14,827 bases of DNA. Origin: JAKLKS01 sp964370855. GTDB taxonomy: Bacteria > Planctomycetota > JAJSAM01 > JAKLKS01. The translations under genes were made by a program, and so were the position numbers. Below the pieces are notes generated by a model. The model was not told where the DNA came from. It saw nothing but the letters and a program-made list of their open reading frames with translations, and did not search any database. Shown piece by piece: positions 6,756 to 13,340 of this stretch. The first letter of the stretch is position 1. Every line of letters starts with the position of its first letter. Location of the stretch: NCBI GenBank assembly GCA_964370855.1, contig CAYJMF010000107.1:1-14827 (forward strand), given 5' to 3'.

Positions 6756-8039
6756 ATGGACCACTTCTCCGTCCGCGGCGGCGCCGCCTTCTGCGAGGAC
6801 GTCCCGCTCCGCGCCGTCGCGGAGGGGGCGGGGACCCCCTGCTTCGTCTACTCACGGGCGACCCTGGAGATGCACCACGACCGCCTCGCCGAGGCCTTCG
6901 CCGGCGTGGACCTCCTCGTCTGCTACTCCGTCAAGGCCAACTCCAACCTCGCGGTGCTGGACGTGCTCCGCCGCCGGGGGGCCGGCTTCGACGTCGTGAG
7001 CGGGGGGGAACTCGCCCGGGCGCTCCGGATCGGGGCGGACCCGAAGCGCATCGTCTTCGCGGGCGTGGGGAAGTCCGCCGCGGAGATGGAGCAGGGGCTG
7101 GCCGCCGGGATCCTCATGTTCAACGTGGAGAGCCCCGCCGAGCTCGACCTCCTCGACGAGGTCGCCCGCCGCCTCGGGACCCGGGCCGACGTGGCGCTGC
7201 GGGTCAACCCCGACGTGGATCCGAAGACCCACACCTACATCTCCACGGGGAAGCGGGAGTCGAAGTTCGGCATCGACCTCGAGACGGCGGAGCGCCTGGC
7301 CGTCGCCATCCCCGGGCTGGGGGGAATCCGCATGGTCGGGGTGCACGCCCACATCGGCTCCCAGATCACGGAGGTCGGCCCCCACACGGAGGCGATGCGG
7401 AAGGCCATCGCCTTCGCCGCGCGGGCGAAGGCGGCGGGCAACCCCGTGGAGTGGCTGAACATGGGGGGCGGTTTCGGGATCTACTACCGCGGCGGCGAGG
7501 CCCGCCCCGCGGCGGAGTTCGGCGAGGCCCTCGTCCCCCTGGCGAAGGCGGCGGGGCTCCGTCTCGTCATGGAGCCGGGCCGCTTCATCGTGGGCAACGC
7601 AGGCGCCCTGCTCACCCGGGTCCACTACCAGAAGGAGTCCGGCGACCGGCGCTTCGTCATCGTGGACGCGGCCATGAACGACCTCCTCCGGCCCTCCCTC
7701 TACGGGGCCCACCACCGGGTCTGGCCCGCGGAGTCCCCCTTCCCCGAGTCCGAGGCCGAGGCGCGGCGCGGGGAATGCACGGTCTCCGACGTGGTGGGAC
7801 CCATCTGCGAGACCGGGGACTTCCTCGCCAAGGACCGGCTGCTCCCGCCGCTGCGCTCCGGGGACCTGCTGGCGATCTACTCGGCGGGGGCCTACGGGAT
7901 GGTGATGTCGAGCAACTACAACACCCGGCCCCGGGCGGCGGAGGTCCTCGTCGAGGGGGACCGCTGGACCGTGGTCCGGGACCGGGAGACCGTCGAGGAC
8001 CTGATGCGCGGGGAGAGGATCCCCGGGGAGGGGAGATGA
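6756..8039 (+). CDS. lysA: diaminopimelate decarboxylase
   Basis: This PLP enzyme converts meso-diaminopimelate to L-lysine plus CO2, the last step of lysine synthesis. The protein is 427 aa, typical. The fold-type III PLP barrel carries the Schiff-base lysine Lys60 in CYSVKANSN. Other blocks are HAHIGSQI (197-204), the phosphate-binding GGGFG (237-241), EPGRFIVG (273-280), Cys351 with CETGD (351-355) contributing to the active site across the dimer, and SAGAYGMVMSSNYN (376-389). All key residues are present. The ATG at 6756 has no ribosome site and sits just beyond a -10 box, suggesting leaderless translation. The stop overlaps the next start (ATGA at 8036-8039), so the DinB-fold gene is translationally coupled. 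Confidence 0.97.
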   Translation: MDHFSVRGGAAFCEDVPLRAVAEGAGTPCFVYSRATLEMHHDRLAEAFAGVDLLVCYSVKANSNLAVLDVLRRRGAGFDVVSGGELARALRIGADPKRIVFAGVGKSAAEMEQGLAAGILMFNVESPAELDLLDEVARRLGTRADVALRVNPDVDPKTHTYISTGKRESKFGIDLETAERLAVAIPGLGGIRMVGVHAHIGSQITEVGPHTEAMRKAIAFAARAKAAGNPVEWLNMGGGFGIYYRGGEARPAAEFGEALVPLAKAAGLRLVMEPGRFIVGNAGALLTRVHYQKESGDRRFVIVDAAMNDLLRPSLYGAHHRVWPAESPFPESEAEARRGECTVSDVVGPICETGDFLAKDRLLPPLRSGDLLAIYSAGAYGMVMSSNYNTRPRAAEVLVEGDRWTVVRDRETVEDLMRGERIPGEGR

Positions 8040-8524
8040 CCGTGGAAGGACCGCTCTCCGGCCTCGCCCGCCGCTTCTCCTTCAACGACGGCCTCATCGG
8101 CCTCCTCGGCGACGGCATGACGGAGGCGGACTGGGACTTCGCCCCTCCCGGAGGGGGCAACACCGCCCGCTGGATCCTCGGCCACGTGGCCGCCTATCGC
8201 CGGGAGCTGCGGCGCGCCGGGGGCGAGGAGCTTCCCGTCGCGCCCTGGGAGAAGGGGCTCTCCGGCGGGGGCGCGGTCCCCGACCCGGCCCACTTCCCCG
8301 CGGGGGCCGCGCTCCACGCCGACGCCCTCGCCAGCGGGACGGTCCTCGCGGCGCAGCTCGCGGCGGCGACCCCGGAGAAAGCCGCCTCCCCCTACGGCGC
8401 CACATTCGCCGACGGGAGCAGCGACTACGCGGGAGCCGCCCACTTCCTCTTCTTCCACGAGACCTACCACCTCGGCCAGGTCGGGATCCTCCGCCGCATG
8501 CGCGGGAAGCCGCCCTTCGCGTAG
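8036..8524 (+). CDS. DinB-superfamily protein (DinB_2-like)
   Basis: The protein is 162 aa, the usual size of the DinB/YfiT-like four-helix bundle. Characteristic features are an early helix ending in WILGHVAAYRRE with His50, and a late helix FHETYHLGQVGILRR with His141 and His145. These three histidines make the metal site of this superfamily. Family members include metal-dependent thiol-transferases and proteins induced by DNA damage; the reaction here cannot be deduced. The start overlaps the lysA stop by ATGA, with GGGGAGGGG immediately upstream. The quinone oxidoreductase gene follows 9 bases after the stop, so the three form an apparent operon. The link to lysine synthesis is probably one of expression, not pathway. 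Confidence 0.88.
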   Translation: MTVEGPLSGLARRFSFNDGLIGLLGDGMTEADWDFAPPGGGNTARWILGHVAAYRRELRRAGGEELPVAPWEKGLSGGGAVPDPAHFPAGAALHADALASGTVLAAQLAAATPEKAASPYGATFADGSSDYAGAAHFLFFHETYHLGQVGILRRMRGKPPFA

Positions 8525-8533
8525 GAGGGGATC

Positions 8534-9493
8534 ATGAAGGCCATCCGCGTCGCCGCCCACGGGGGGCCCGAGGTGCTGAGGGTCGAGGAGGTCCCCGACC
8601 CCGTGCCCGGCCCGGGCCAGGTGGTCGTCCGCGTCCGCGCCGCCGGCGTCAACCCGGTGGAGGTCTACCTCCGCGCCGGCACCCACTACCGGCTCGCCTC
8701 CTTCCCCTGGACGCCGGGGAGCGACGGGGCGGGAGAGGTCGAGGCCGTCGGCCCCGGGGTGCGGGAGTTCGCCGCAGGGGACCGGGTCTGGACGGGGGGC
8801 TCCCTCACGGGGACCTACGCCCAACGCTGCCTCTGCCGGGAGGACCAGGTCCTCCCCCTGCCGCGGGGGGTCGCCTTCGCCCAGGGGGCGGCGCTCCACG
8901 TGCCCTACGCGACGGCGCTCCGCGCGCTGACGCGGAAGGCGCGGCTCCGGGAGGGGGAGGTGCTCCTCGTCCACGGGGCGACGGGGGGCGTGGGGCTCGC
9001 CGCGGTCCAGGCGGGGAGGGCGGCGGGGGCGGTGGTCGTCGGGACCGGGGGGACGCCTGAGGGGCGGGCGCTGGCCGTCGCCGAGGGGGCCCACTTCGCC
9101 CTGGACCACCGGGACCCGGGCCACATGGAGGAGGCGGCCCGCCTCGCGGGGCGGCCACCGGACGTGATCCTCGAGAACCTCGCCGACGTGAACCTGGCCG
9201 CGGACCTCGCGGCGGCGGCCCCCTTCGGGCGCATCGTCGTCGTGGGGTCGCGGGGCTCCGTCTCCATCGAGCCCCGGGCGGCCATGGGGAAGGACCTGAC
9301 GGTGCTCGGGATGTCGCTCTTCAACGTCCCCCCGGAGGAGATGGCCGCCCTCCACGGGGAGATCGTGAAGGGCCTCGAGGCGGGGATCCTCCGCCCCGTG
9401 GTCCGCTGCGTGCTCCCCCTGGCCGACGCCCCCCGCGCCCACGCCATGGTCATGGAGCCGGGGGCGCTGGGGAAGATCGTGCTGGCGCCGTAG
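8534..9493 (+). CDS. zinc-independent MDR-family quinone oxidoreductase (zeta-crystallin-like)
   Basis: The protein is 319 aa. It is a medium-chain dehydrogenase/reductase likely to reduce quinones or enones with NADPH. The GroES-like N-domain has MKAIRVAAHGGPEVLRVEEV, PGSDGAGEVEAVGPGV and GDRVWTGG. The Rossmann domain carries VHGATGGVG (146-154) as the dinucleotide loop. The late segment FNVPPEEM and C-terminal DAPRAHAMVMEPGALGKIVL are family-typical. Zinc-binding cysteines of the alcohol dehydrogenase branch are absent. GAGGGGATC precedes the ATG as ribosome site. It is the last gene of the lysA operon and converges on the nucleotidyltransferase gene, with only 6 bases between the two stops. 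Exact substrate unknown. Confidence 0.92.
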   Translation: MKAIRVAAHGGPEVLRVEEVPDPVPGPGQVVVRVRAAGVNPVEVYLRAGTHYRLASFPWTPGSDGAGEVEAVGPGVREFAAGDRVWTGGSLTGTYAQRCLCREDQVLPLPRGVAFAQGAALHVPYATALRALTRKARLREGEVLLVHGATGGVGLAAVQAGRAAGAVVVGTGGTPEGRALAVAEGAHFALDHRDPGHMEEAARLAGRPPDVILENLADVNLAADLAAAAPFGRIVVVGSRGSVSIEPRAAMGKDLTVLGMSLFNVPPEEMAALHGEIVKGLEAGILRPVVRCVLPLADAPRAHAMVMEPGALGKIVLAP

Positions 9494-9499
9494 GGGGGG

Positions 9500-10027
9500 T
9501 CAGCACCCGAGGATCTCCTCCAGCGCGAACCTCGTCTTCGCGGGGACGTCCCTCTCGTCCACGTAGAGGCGGACGATGTCCAGCGCCTCCTCCGCCGTCG
9601 CGACGTCCAGGATCCGGAGCAGGAACCGGACGTCGTCGAGGTCGTGGAACTCCTCGCCGAGCCGCATGGCGGCGCACTTCATGGCGAGGAGGTAGCGCGG
9701 GCTCGCGACGAAGACCCGGAGATGGGGGAGCTCGAGGAAGGGCAGGAACTCGTTCCGCGGGCCGAGGAAGGCCTTCACGGCGTCGTTGAGCCACCGCTCC
9801 GGCACCCGGGCCCGGACGGCGACGCGTGCGGCGGCGGCGCGGATCTCGCGGGTCGGCCGGAAGAGGGCGTCCACGTCGCGGGTCGCGTCCCGCGCCTCCA
9901 GCGCCAGGCACATCACCGCGCCCCCGACGAGGTGGAGTTCGCCGAGGACCCCCTCCTTCGCGAGCTCCCCGTCGAGGAGGGCGAAGAGCCCCCGGATCCG
10001 CTTCGCCGTGAGGCGGGTCCCGCTCAC
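9500..10027 (-). CDS. nucleotidyltransferase-fold protein (DUF6036-like), partner of RHH protein
   Basis: The protein is 175 aa from the GTG at 10027. The polymerase-beta nucleotidyltransferase signature is visible: LHLVGGAVMCLALE with Gly35-Gly36, followed by TRDVDALF with the metal-binding pair Asp51 and Asp53. A later segment ASPRYLLAMKCAAMRLGEEFHDLDDVRFLL (109-138) matches the helical half seen in DUF6036 and AbiEii-type proteins, where a lysine and a D-x-x-D stretch follow. This places it among stand-alone minimal nucleotidyltransferases, several of which are toxins of toxin-antitoxin systems (AbiEii, MenT). Substrate and toxicity are not deducible from sequence. The GTG overlaps the stop of the RHH gene (GTGA), implying strict co-translation. 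Confidence 0.8.
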   Translation of the reverse strand: MSGTRLTAKRIRGLFALLDGELAKEGVLGELHLVGGAVMCLALEARDATRDVDALFRPTREIRAAAARVAVRARVPERWLNDAVKAFLGPRNEFLPFLELPHLRVFVASPRYLLAMKCAAMRLGEEFHDLDDVRFLLRILDVATAEEALDIVRLYVDERDVPAKTRFALEEILGC

Positions 10028-10509
10028 ACCCGGTCCCCGACGGCGGCGTCCACGAACAGGTTCCGCCGCCGGAAGGGGGCGGGGGAGGAGCGCAGGAGGT
10101 GGGCGCGGAGGCCGCGGAGGTTCGAGGCGAAGACCGGCTCCTCGAGCGGGGGGACGTCCCGGGTCCAGGCGGGAGCGGAGACACCCTTCATCGCCGCGGC
10201 CTGCTCCGCCATGGCGGCGACCCTGTTGGCGGTGACGGCGTCGAGCCCGGCGACGGGGGCGTCGGCGAGGGCCTCCTCCCACTCCTCCGGCCCGAGGCCC
10301 GCGAGGAAGTCGTTCCACTCCGCGAGGGCGAAGCGGCGGCCGGAGGGGTCCCGGAGCCCCGCCAGGATCTCCGCGCCCCGCCTCCCGGCGGGGGGGAGCA
10401 CCCGGGAGAGGACGTACTCCGAGAGCCCCGACCCCGCGGCCCGGGCGCGGCGCCGCAGGGCCTCCTTGGCCGCGGGGGAGATCCGGATCTGGAGCTGGGC
10501 GGTCTTCAC
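10024..10509 (-). CDS. ribbon-helix-helix DNA-binding protein with conserved C-terminal tail, candidate antitoxin and autorepressor
   Basis: The protein is 161 aa from the GTG at 10509. Residues 3-39 (KTAQLQIRISPAAKEALRRRARAAG, then SGLSEYVLSRV) form a ribbon-helix-helix: beta-strand with alternating polar residues QLQIRIS, helix A, turn, helix B, as in Arc/MetJ and DUF1778-type proteins. The middle (42-108) is helical. The tail, about 113-161, contains PPLEEPVFASNLRGLRAHLL and SPAPFRRRNLFVDAAVGDRV. I think this tail recurs next to DUF6036-type genes, but I cannot verify that. The GTG lies 6 bases after a -10 box with no ribosome site, so it is probably leaderless. A perfect palindrome covers its -35 box, consistent with self-repression. 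The stop overlaps the nucleotidyltransferase start. Confidence 0.82.
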   Translation of the reverse strand: MKTAQLQIRISPAAKEALRRRARAAGSGLSEYVLSRVLPPAGRRGAEILAGLRDPSGRRFALAEWNDFLAGLGPEEWEEALADAPVAGLDAVTANRVAAMAEQAAAMKGVSAPAWTRDVPPLEEPVFASNLRGLRAHLLRSSPAPFRRRNLFVDAAVGDRV

Positions 10510-10515
10510 GGTCCC

Positions 10516-10544
10516 ATCCTGGATCGGGACGGGCAGGATGTCAA
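10516..10544 (-). promoter_or_regulatory. promoter of the RHH-nucleotidyltransferase operon
   Basis: On the minus strand: TTGACA (10544-10539), a 17-base spacer, then CAGGAT (10521-10516), six bases, then GTG 10509. The -35 is perfect; the -10 keeps A2, A5 and T6 (CAGGAT against TATAAT). The start codon would be at or next to +1. The -35 lies wholly inside one arm of the palindrome at 10536-10563. Confidence 0.6.
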
Positions 10545-10563
10545 TACGTATGTATTGACATCC
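10536..10563. promoter_or_regulatory. 28-nt perfect palindromic operator
   Basis: Arms GGATGTCAATAC (10536-10547) and GTATTGACATCC (10552-10563) are exact reverse complements around a 4-base centre GTAT. This is a conspicuous AT-rich island in a very GC-rich region. It overlaps the -35 box of the RHH operon. Ribbon-helix-helix dimers bind such repeats, so the neighbouring RHH protein is the obvious candidate ligand. It could also affect the divergent ECF gene. Confidence 0.75.
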
Positions 10564-10581
10564 GGGCCGGGACCGGCCCGG
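10562..10581. promoter_or_regulatory. second, GC-rich palindrome abutting the operator
   Basis: CCGGGCCGG (10562-10570) and CCGGCCCGG (10573-10581) are exact inverted 9-bp arms with a 2-base centre. It overlaps the AT-rich palindrome by two bases and lies between the divergent RHH and ECF genes. It might be a binding site for a second regulator. Chance palindromes are commoner in sequence made almost only of G and C, so confidence is limited. Confidence 0.35.
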
Positions 10582-10609
10582 CGCCCCGGCGGTAGGATGG
10601 GAACGGCCT

Positions 10610-10639
10610 TGAACCGGATCCCCCCCCGGCGGCGTTCCA
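10610..10639 (+). promoter_or_regulatory. candidate ECF-type promoter of first ECF sigma gene
   Basis: TGAACC (10610-10615), 17 bases, then CGTT (10633-10636), inside the 14-nt block CCGGCGGCGTTCCA (10626-10639). The same block and the same TGAA-N19-CGTT spacing recur at 13300-13329 before the paralogue, each with 11 bases between block and ATG. ECF promoters classically have an AAC-containing -35 and a CGT-type -10 about 16-17 bases apart, so self-recognition is plausible. The alternative is a shared leftover of gene duplication. Confidence 0.35.
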
Positions 10640-10650
10640 CCTCCCGAGCC

Positions 10651-12327
10651 ATGGCTTCCCGCCCCTCCGTCCCGATCGAAACGCTCCTCTCCCAGAGGGA
10701 GTGGGTCCGCTCCCTCGCGCGGCGGCTGGTGGCGGGGGAGGCGGAGGCCGACGACCTGGCGCAGCAGGTCTGGGTGGACGCGCTCCGCTCCCCGCCGGAG
10801 CGGGACGATGGGATCCGCGGGTGGTTCGCGACGCTCCTCCGCCGGCGGGCGCGGGACGCGTGGCGCGGCGACGCCCGCCGCGCCGCCCGGGAGGGGGAGG
10901 CGGCCCGCCCCGACGCCGCCCGGGCGACGGCCGACGTCGTCGCCGACGCCGAGGCCCACCGCCTCGTGGTCGAGGCGGCCCTCGCCCTGGAGGAGCCCTA
11001 CCGGGAGACGATCCTGCTCCGCTTCTTCGAGGAGCTCCCCCCGCGGGAGATCGCCGCCCGCCAGGGGGTCCCCGTGGAGACCGTGCGGACGCGGACCCGC
11101 CGCGCCCTGGAGCGGCTGCGGGAGAGGCTCGACGCAGGGGCGGGGGGGAGCCGCGGCCGCTGGATGGCGGCCCTCCTCCCGCTGACCCTCCCGGGGGCGG
11201 GGGGGCTGGGGATGGGAATGGGGGGGGGGGGGGCGGGCCCGCCCCCCCCCCCCGGGGGGGGCGGGCGGGGGGGTGGGGTCGGGGGGCGGGGGGGGGGGGC
11301 CGCGCCCCCCGCCGCGGGAGGTGCCGTCGTGGGAACGAAGACCGTCGTCGCCGGGGGCGTCGTCGTCGCCGCCGGGCTCGCGCTGCTGCTCGGGTCGGAG
11401 CTCCTCTCCGAGGGGGCGCCGGAACTCCCGCCGTCCTCCTTCCCCGTCGAGGAGGAGGAAGTGCCGCCGCCGGCCCCGGAGCCCCCGCCCCTCGCGTCCG
11501 CCCCGGCCGCCGCCCCGGCCTCCGCTTCTCCGGAGGCGGCGCCCCCGGCGCCGGAGACCCCGCCGCCGGAGCCCCCCCGAATCCTCCTCAAGGGCCGGGT
11601 GCGCGACCTCGACGGGAACGGGGTCGGCGGCGTGGACCTCGTCGCCCACCTCCTGAGCGGCGCGTTCGTCCCACCGCCGGCGGAGCCGCGCCTCGAGGAC
11701 CGGGAGAGCGAGGACCTGCGCACCTTCTACGCGCAGGTCGGCCGCGATCGGGGAAAGGGAAGCGTCCGCGGCCGGTCGGAGAAGGACGGGACCTTCCTCC
11801 TGGAACTCCCCGCGAAGGGGAGGTACGGCCTCGTCGCCTTCGCGCGCCAGACCCTCCTCGTCCTCGAGGAGAGCGTGCCGGCCGGGGGATGGGAGCCCGG
11901 CGCGGTGATCCACGTCCGGGCCTACCGCCTCAAGGAGCTGCAGCGGCTCTGCATGGACCGGGAGCGGACGGCGGCGGAGCGCGTCGAGGCCCTCGGCCAC
12001 CTCTCCACCGCGAAGGGGGGGAGGGACGAGGGCGTCGTCGCCGCCATGGCGGTCCTCCTCCCGAGGGTCCCGGAGGCCCCCCTCAGGGCGGCCCTCCTGC
12101 GGCACCTCCGGGGCAGCGGCTGCCGTTCCCATCTCACGGCCCTCGTCGAGGCGCTCCGGGCCGACGGGGCGGTGGCGGTGCGGGTCGAGGCGGCCCTCTG
12201 CCTCGGCGACCTCCTCGACGATCCCATGGTCCGCTCCGCCCTGGAGGCGGCCCGCGACGGGGACGCGGACACCTCCGTGCGGGAGGCGGCCGCCGGGGTC
12301 CTCGCGGCGGGGACCGGGAATCGCTGA
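10651..12327 (+). CDS. ECF sigma factor with transmembrane segment, beta-sandwich and HEAT-like C-terminal extension
   Basis: The protein is 558 aa; ordinary ECF factors are about 180. Sigma region 2 is about 10-75 (DDLAQQVWVDALRSP, WFATLLRRRARDAWR). Sigma region 4 is about 105-162 (LEEPYRETILLRFFEELPPREIAARQGVPVETVRTRTRR shortened here to its ends). A Gly/Pro stretch follows (about 190-224; sequence doubtful, see 11220-11316). Next come a hydrophobic segment about 231-249 (TVVAGGVVVAAGLALLL), a Pro/Ala-rich spacer (255-309), a beta domain 311-430 (ILLKGRVRDLDGNGVGGVDL, SEKDGTFLLELPAKG) like carboxypeptidase-regulatory or Ig-like folds, and helical HEAT-like repeats 431-552. The ATG at 10651 is chosen because the paralogue aligns with it residue for residue; ATG 10597 is an in-frame alternative. 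No anti-sigma gene adjoins. The fused tail probably controls activity, and membrane tethering is inferred. Confidence 0.88.
   Translation: MASRPSVPIETLLSQREWVRSLARRLVAGEAEADDLAQQVWVDALRSPPERDDGIRGWFATLLRRRARDAWRGDARRAAREGEAARPDAARATADVVADAEAHRLVVEAALALEEPYRETILLRFFEELPPREIAARQGVPVETVRTRTRRALERLRERLDAGAGGSRGRWMAALLPLTLPGAGGLGMGMGGGGAGPPPPPGGGGRGGGVGGRGGGAAPPAAGGAVVGTKTVVAGGVVVAAGLALLLGSELLSEGAPELPPSSFPVEEEEVPPPAPEPPPLASAPAAAPASASPEAAPPAPETPPPEPPRILLKGRVRDLDGNGVGGVDLVAHLLSGAFVPPPAEPRLEDRESEDLRTFYAQVGRDRGKGSVRGRSEKDGTFLLELPAKGRYGLVAFARQTLLVLEESVPAGGWEPGAVIHVRAYRLKELQRLCMDRERTAAERVEALGHLSTAKGGRDEGVVAAMAVLLPRVPEAPLRAALLRHLRGSGCRSHLTALVEALRADGAVAVRVEAALCLGDLLDDPMVRSALEAARDGDADTSVREAAAGVLAAGTGNR
11220..11316. 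repeat. G/C homopolymer stretch inside the first ECF gene
   Basis: Nearly 100 bases consist of long G runs, then a C run, then G runs again. They are translated as about 33 residues of almost only Gly and Pro. The paralogue has a shorter, ordinary Ala/Gly sequence at the same place between its LLPL and VGTK motifs. The reading frame is the same on both sides. The texture matches the poly-G beside the N gap, so these bases may be assembled from low-quality read ends; length and content are unreliable. Confidence 0.7.
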
Positions 12328-12371
12328 CGCCGGTGTAGGATCGGGGCTTCCACGGGAGCAGGGGGAGCGCC

Positions 12372-13277
12372 ATGAAGTCCATCCTCGTCCTCGGTCTCGC
12401 CGCCGTCGCCGCCGCCGCCCAGGACGCGCCGCCCGCGGAGGAGGGGTTCCGCGCCCTCGTGCGGGCCTGCAAGTCCGGGAAGCCCGAGGAGATGGAGAAG
12501 CTCCTCCCCCCCGTGGCCGGGCGTTCCGTCACGGGGAACGACCGGGAGAGGACCCTCGCCTGGCGGACGGAGTTCGCCGCCGCCCACGGGAAGGCCACCT
12601 TCAAGGAGGCCCGGGAGGGCGGCGGCGCGGCCGTGGTCCGGTACAGGGTGGCCGGGAGCCAGGACGAGTTCGAGCTCCCCCTGCGGCTGGACGGGACCGC
12701 GTGGGTCGCCGACGCCCCCCTCGGGTACCTGGTCCGGGGGAAGGCGCTGGACCTCGCCAACGGGCGGGGGCCGGCGAAGGTCAAGCTCTCCGCCCGTGCC
12801 TCCAACGACCAGTACGGCACCTCCGCCTTCTCCTTCGCCCACGTGACCGGGGACGCGGCACGATGCCTCAACCGCATGGACCTCTGGTACTGCCACAACG
12901 GGGAGCTGCACGCCGTCGCCGACGGCGGCACCGTGCGGGTCGCCGCCGACGATCCCGCCGACGTGGCCGGCATCCCCCTCGCCTCCCGGTGGAAGCACAC
13001 CCTCGTACCCGAGGCCGGCGGCGTCTACGTCGTCCATTGCCGCAGGGAGGAGCACCGGGACTTCTACGTGAAGATCCTCGTGAAGGAGATCGACCAGCAG
13101 CAGATGCAGTTCGAGTGGTCCCTCCTGGCCGGGGGCTTCGGGTCTCCCCCGGACATCCACGCCCCCCGGCCCCTCGAGTCGAAGGACGCCCCCGACGGGT
13201 TCGACGGCCTCTGCTCGAAGGCCTCCCAGCGCTCGAAGCCCGAGCCGAAGCCGGAGGCGGAGGTCCCCCCGAAGTAG
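12372..13277 (+). CDS. secreted protein of unknown function between the two ECF genes
   Basis: The protein is 301 aa. A signal peptide occupies residues 1-16 or so (MKSILVLGLAAVAAAAQ). The N-terminal segment FRALVRACKSGKPEEMEKLLPP is reminiscent of NTF2-like/DUF4878-type domains that begin the same way (weak). The rest (about 100-275) is mixed beta: VVRYRVAGSQDEFELPLRLDG, WKHTLVPEAGGVYVVHCRRE and FYVKILVKEI. The C-terminus is Lys/Pro/Glu-rich (KPEPKPEAEVPPK). Cysteines occur near residues 34, 161, 174, 223 and 277. I recognise no family with confidence. ATG 12372 follows AGGGGGAGC. A -10-like TAGGAT lies at 12336-12341 without a clear -35, and only 44 bp separate it from the ECF gene upstream. 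Its placement between paralogous sigma factors suggests a related envelope role, perhaps as target or sensor partner (inference). Confidence 0.8.
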   Translation: MKSILVLGLAAVAAAAQDAPPAEEGFRALVRACKSGKPEEMEKLLPPVAGRSVTGNDRERTLAWRTEFAAAHGKATFKEAREGGGAAVVRYRVAGSQDEFELPLRLDGTAWVADAPLGYLVRGKALDLANGRGPAKVKLSARASNDQYGTSAFSFAHVTGDAARCLNRMDLWYCHNGELHAVADGGTVRVAADDPADVAGIPLASRWKHTLVPEAGGVYVVHCRREEHRDFYVKILVKEIDQQQMQFEWSLLAGGFGSPPDIHAPRPLESKDAPDGFDGLCSKASQRSKPEPKPEAEVPPK

Positions 13278-13299
13278 CGCCGGGGGCCGCGCGCATTCC

Positions 13300-13329
13300 T
13301 GAAGAAGGGGCGCGGCCGGCGGCGTTCCA
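13300..13329 (+). promoter_or_regulatory. candidate ECF-type promoter of second ECF sigma gene
   Basis: TGAAGA (13300-13305), 17 bases, then CGTT (13323-13326), inside CCGGCGGCGTTCCA (13316-13329). The 14-nt block is identical to that before the first ECF gene and stands at the same 11-base distance from the ATG, while most of the flanking bases differ. The -35-like part lacks the C of the classic AAC. Predicted leader would be very short. Confidence 0.35.
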
Positions 13330-13340
13330 TGGGGGAAGCC

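Noticed and set aside
9494..9499. A bidirectional terminator between the convergent oxidoreductase and nucleotidyltransferase genes
   Set aside because: Only six bases separate the stops and no inverted repeat with a T-run is visible across them.
9500..10509. MNT-HEPN or classical AbiEi-AbiEii assignment of the RHH-nucleotidyltransferase pair
   Set aside because: No HEPN R-x4-6-H motif is seen in either protein, and the first gene begins with a ribbon-helix-helix, not the winged helix of AbiEi.
10555..10598. TTGACA (10555) and TAGGAT (10593) as a promoter for the first ECF gene
   Set aside because: The spacing is 32 bases, far from 17, and neither box has a partner at the right distance.
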